This document shows, piece after piece, positions 6,014-6,323 of a stretch of 6,323 nucleotides of DNA. The notes beneath the pieces were generated by a model. That model was not told the origin of the DNA. It made no database searches and worked only from the letters and a program-made list of their open reading frames with translations. Position 1 is the stretch's first letter, and each line of letters begins with the position of its first letter. Origin of the DNA: Gemmatimonadales bacterium (GTDB taxonomy: Bacteria; Gemmatimonadota; Gemmatimonadetes; Palauibacterales; Palauibacteraceae). A program made the position numbers and the translations under genes. The stretch is taken from positions 1-6,323 of the forward strand of contig DAOVWI010000128.1 in NCBI GenBank assembly GCA_030636765.1, read 5' to 3'.

Positions 6014-6323
6014 ATGTACGCACGACGTGTCACGCGAGCGCTCTTCGCCGGCGTGCTCGCCGTTCCGCTGCTACTCGGGACGGCGACCGAGCTCGCCTCC
6101 CAGAGTCAGCGCCAGTCTCGCTCGCGCGTCACCCGGGCCGCTCCAGCCTCCCGGGTGCCTCAGGTCCGGCGCGCGTCCGCCCAGAGACGGGCGCCCGCCC
6201 AGCGACCTGCATCCGCTCAGAAACGAGCGCCCGCAGCCCGACGAGCGTCCGCCGCTTCGAGCAAGGCGACGCGGCACTCTCGCCCGAAAGGGCAGACGGT
6301 CCGCGCTCTAGGGCCCGGACGTA
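6014..6323 (+). CDS. Secreted Arg/Ala-repeat protein of unknown function (3'-truncated)
   Basis: The frame is open from ATG 6014 to the window end (103 complete codons, no stop). The product starts with a signal-peptide-like segment: basic MYARRVTRA, then hydrophobic LFAGVLAVPLLLG, and a possible cleavage site around residues 24-30 (ATELASQ). What follows is strongly basic and low-complexity. Residues 30-50 are Gln/Ser/Arg/Val-rich, and residues 52-81 form five hexapeptide repeats (RRASAQ, RRAPAQ, RPASAQ, KRAPAA, RRASAA). The visible part ends near residue 92 with KGQTVRALGPGR, which may begin a folded domain. Many envelope enzymes, such as peptidoglycan hydrolases or peptidases, have such linkers after the signal sequence, but no catalytic motif is visible, so no function is assigned. 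The good Shine-Dalgarno site and signal peptide support it as real over the overlapping frame at 6027-6311, which encodes only Arg/Pro/Ser-rich sequence. Confidence 0.72.
   Translation, partial: MYARRVTRALFAGVLAVPLLLGTATELASQSQRQSRSRVTRAAPASRVPQVRRASAQRRAPAQRPASAQKRAPAARRASAASSKATRHSRPKGQTVRALGPGR
6167..6256 (+). repeat. Five 18-bp degenerate tandem repeats encoding Arg/Ala hexapeptides
   Basis: Units at 6167-6184, 6185-6202, 6203-6220, 6221-6238 and 6239-6256 encode the pattern [RK][RP]A[SP]A[QA]. The DNA has diverged at wobble positions while the peptide pattern is kept, which supports selection on the protein rather than recent slippage. Confidence 0.8.

Noticed and set aside
5997..6014. 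Five-codon minicistron (MKEQG) ending TGA, overlapping ATG 6014 as TGATG
   Set aside because: It lacks its own ribosome binding site, and the AAGGAG that makes up its codons is simply the site for the 6014 gene. Chance is the simpler explanation.
6027..6311. 94-codon + strand frame near the right end
   Set aside because: It has no ribosome binding site and a Ser/Pro/Arg-only product. The frame from 6014 has an ideal ribosome binding site and a signal peptide and remains open.

Overview
This is a GC-rich window (visibly well over 60% G+C, with strong G/C preference at third codon positions). Every gene I can support lies on the + strand. There are seven protein genes, two cut by the window edges, and no RNA genes, insertion sequences or CRISPR arrays. 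High GC, frequent non-ATG starts and the mix of families fit a free-living GC-rich bacterium such as a Gemmatimonadota, actinobacterial or proteobacterial lineage. The sequence alone does not fix the phylum; Gemmatimonadota is a guess.

Layout: (1) 2-643 is the C-terminal half of a type II NADH dehydrogenase-like flavoprotein, ending in a three-copy 21-bp in-frame tandem repeat. (2) 724-1329 encodes a 201-aa single-pass membrane protein of unknown function with an acidic middle and a glycine-rich end. It is followed by a GC-rich hairpin (1367-1398) that may be a terminator. (3) 1512-1934, 1959-3032 and 3059-4399 encode a cupin, a membrane-anchored SMP-30/strictosidine-synthase-like beta-propeller, and a neurotransmitter:sodium symporter (NSS) family transporter. 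They are separated by only 24 and 26 nt, so they are probably one transcription unit. (4) A 190-nt gap holds two hairpins and a weak promoter-like sequence. (5) 4590-5906 encodes a 12-helix major facilitator superfamily (MFS) transporter. (6) From 6014 to the window end runs an open, signal-peptide-bearing protein with five arginine/alanine hexapeptide repeats. It has no stop within the window.

How the genes may work together: the respiratory flavoprotein would feed electrons to quinone. The cupin, propeller and NSS set looks like small-molecule handling: sodium-coupled uptake of an amino-acid-like substrate next to a possible lactonase/esterase and a small metal-binding cupin. The nearby MFS carrier may belong to the same physiology. 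That link is inferred from spacing and orientation; no catalytic step joining them can be read from the sequence. I see no clear new multi-gene system. The least explained items are the 201-aa membrane protein, the Arg/Ala-repeat secreted protein and the repeat tail on the NADH dehydrogenase.
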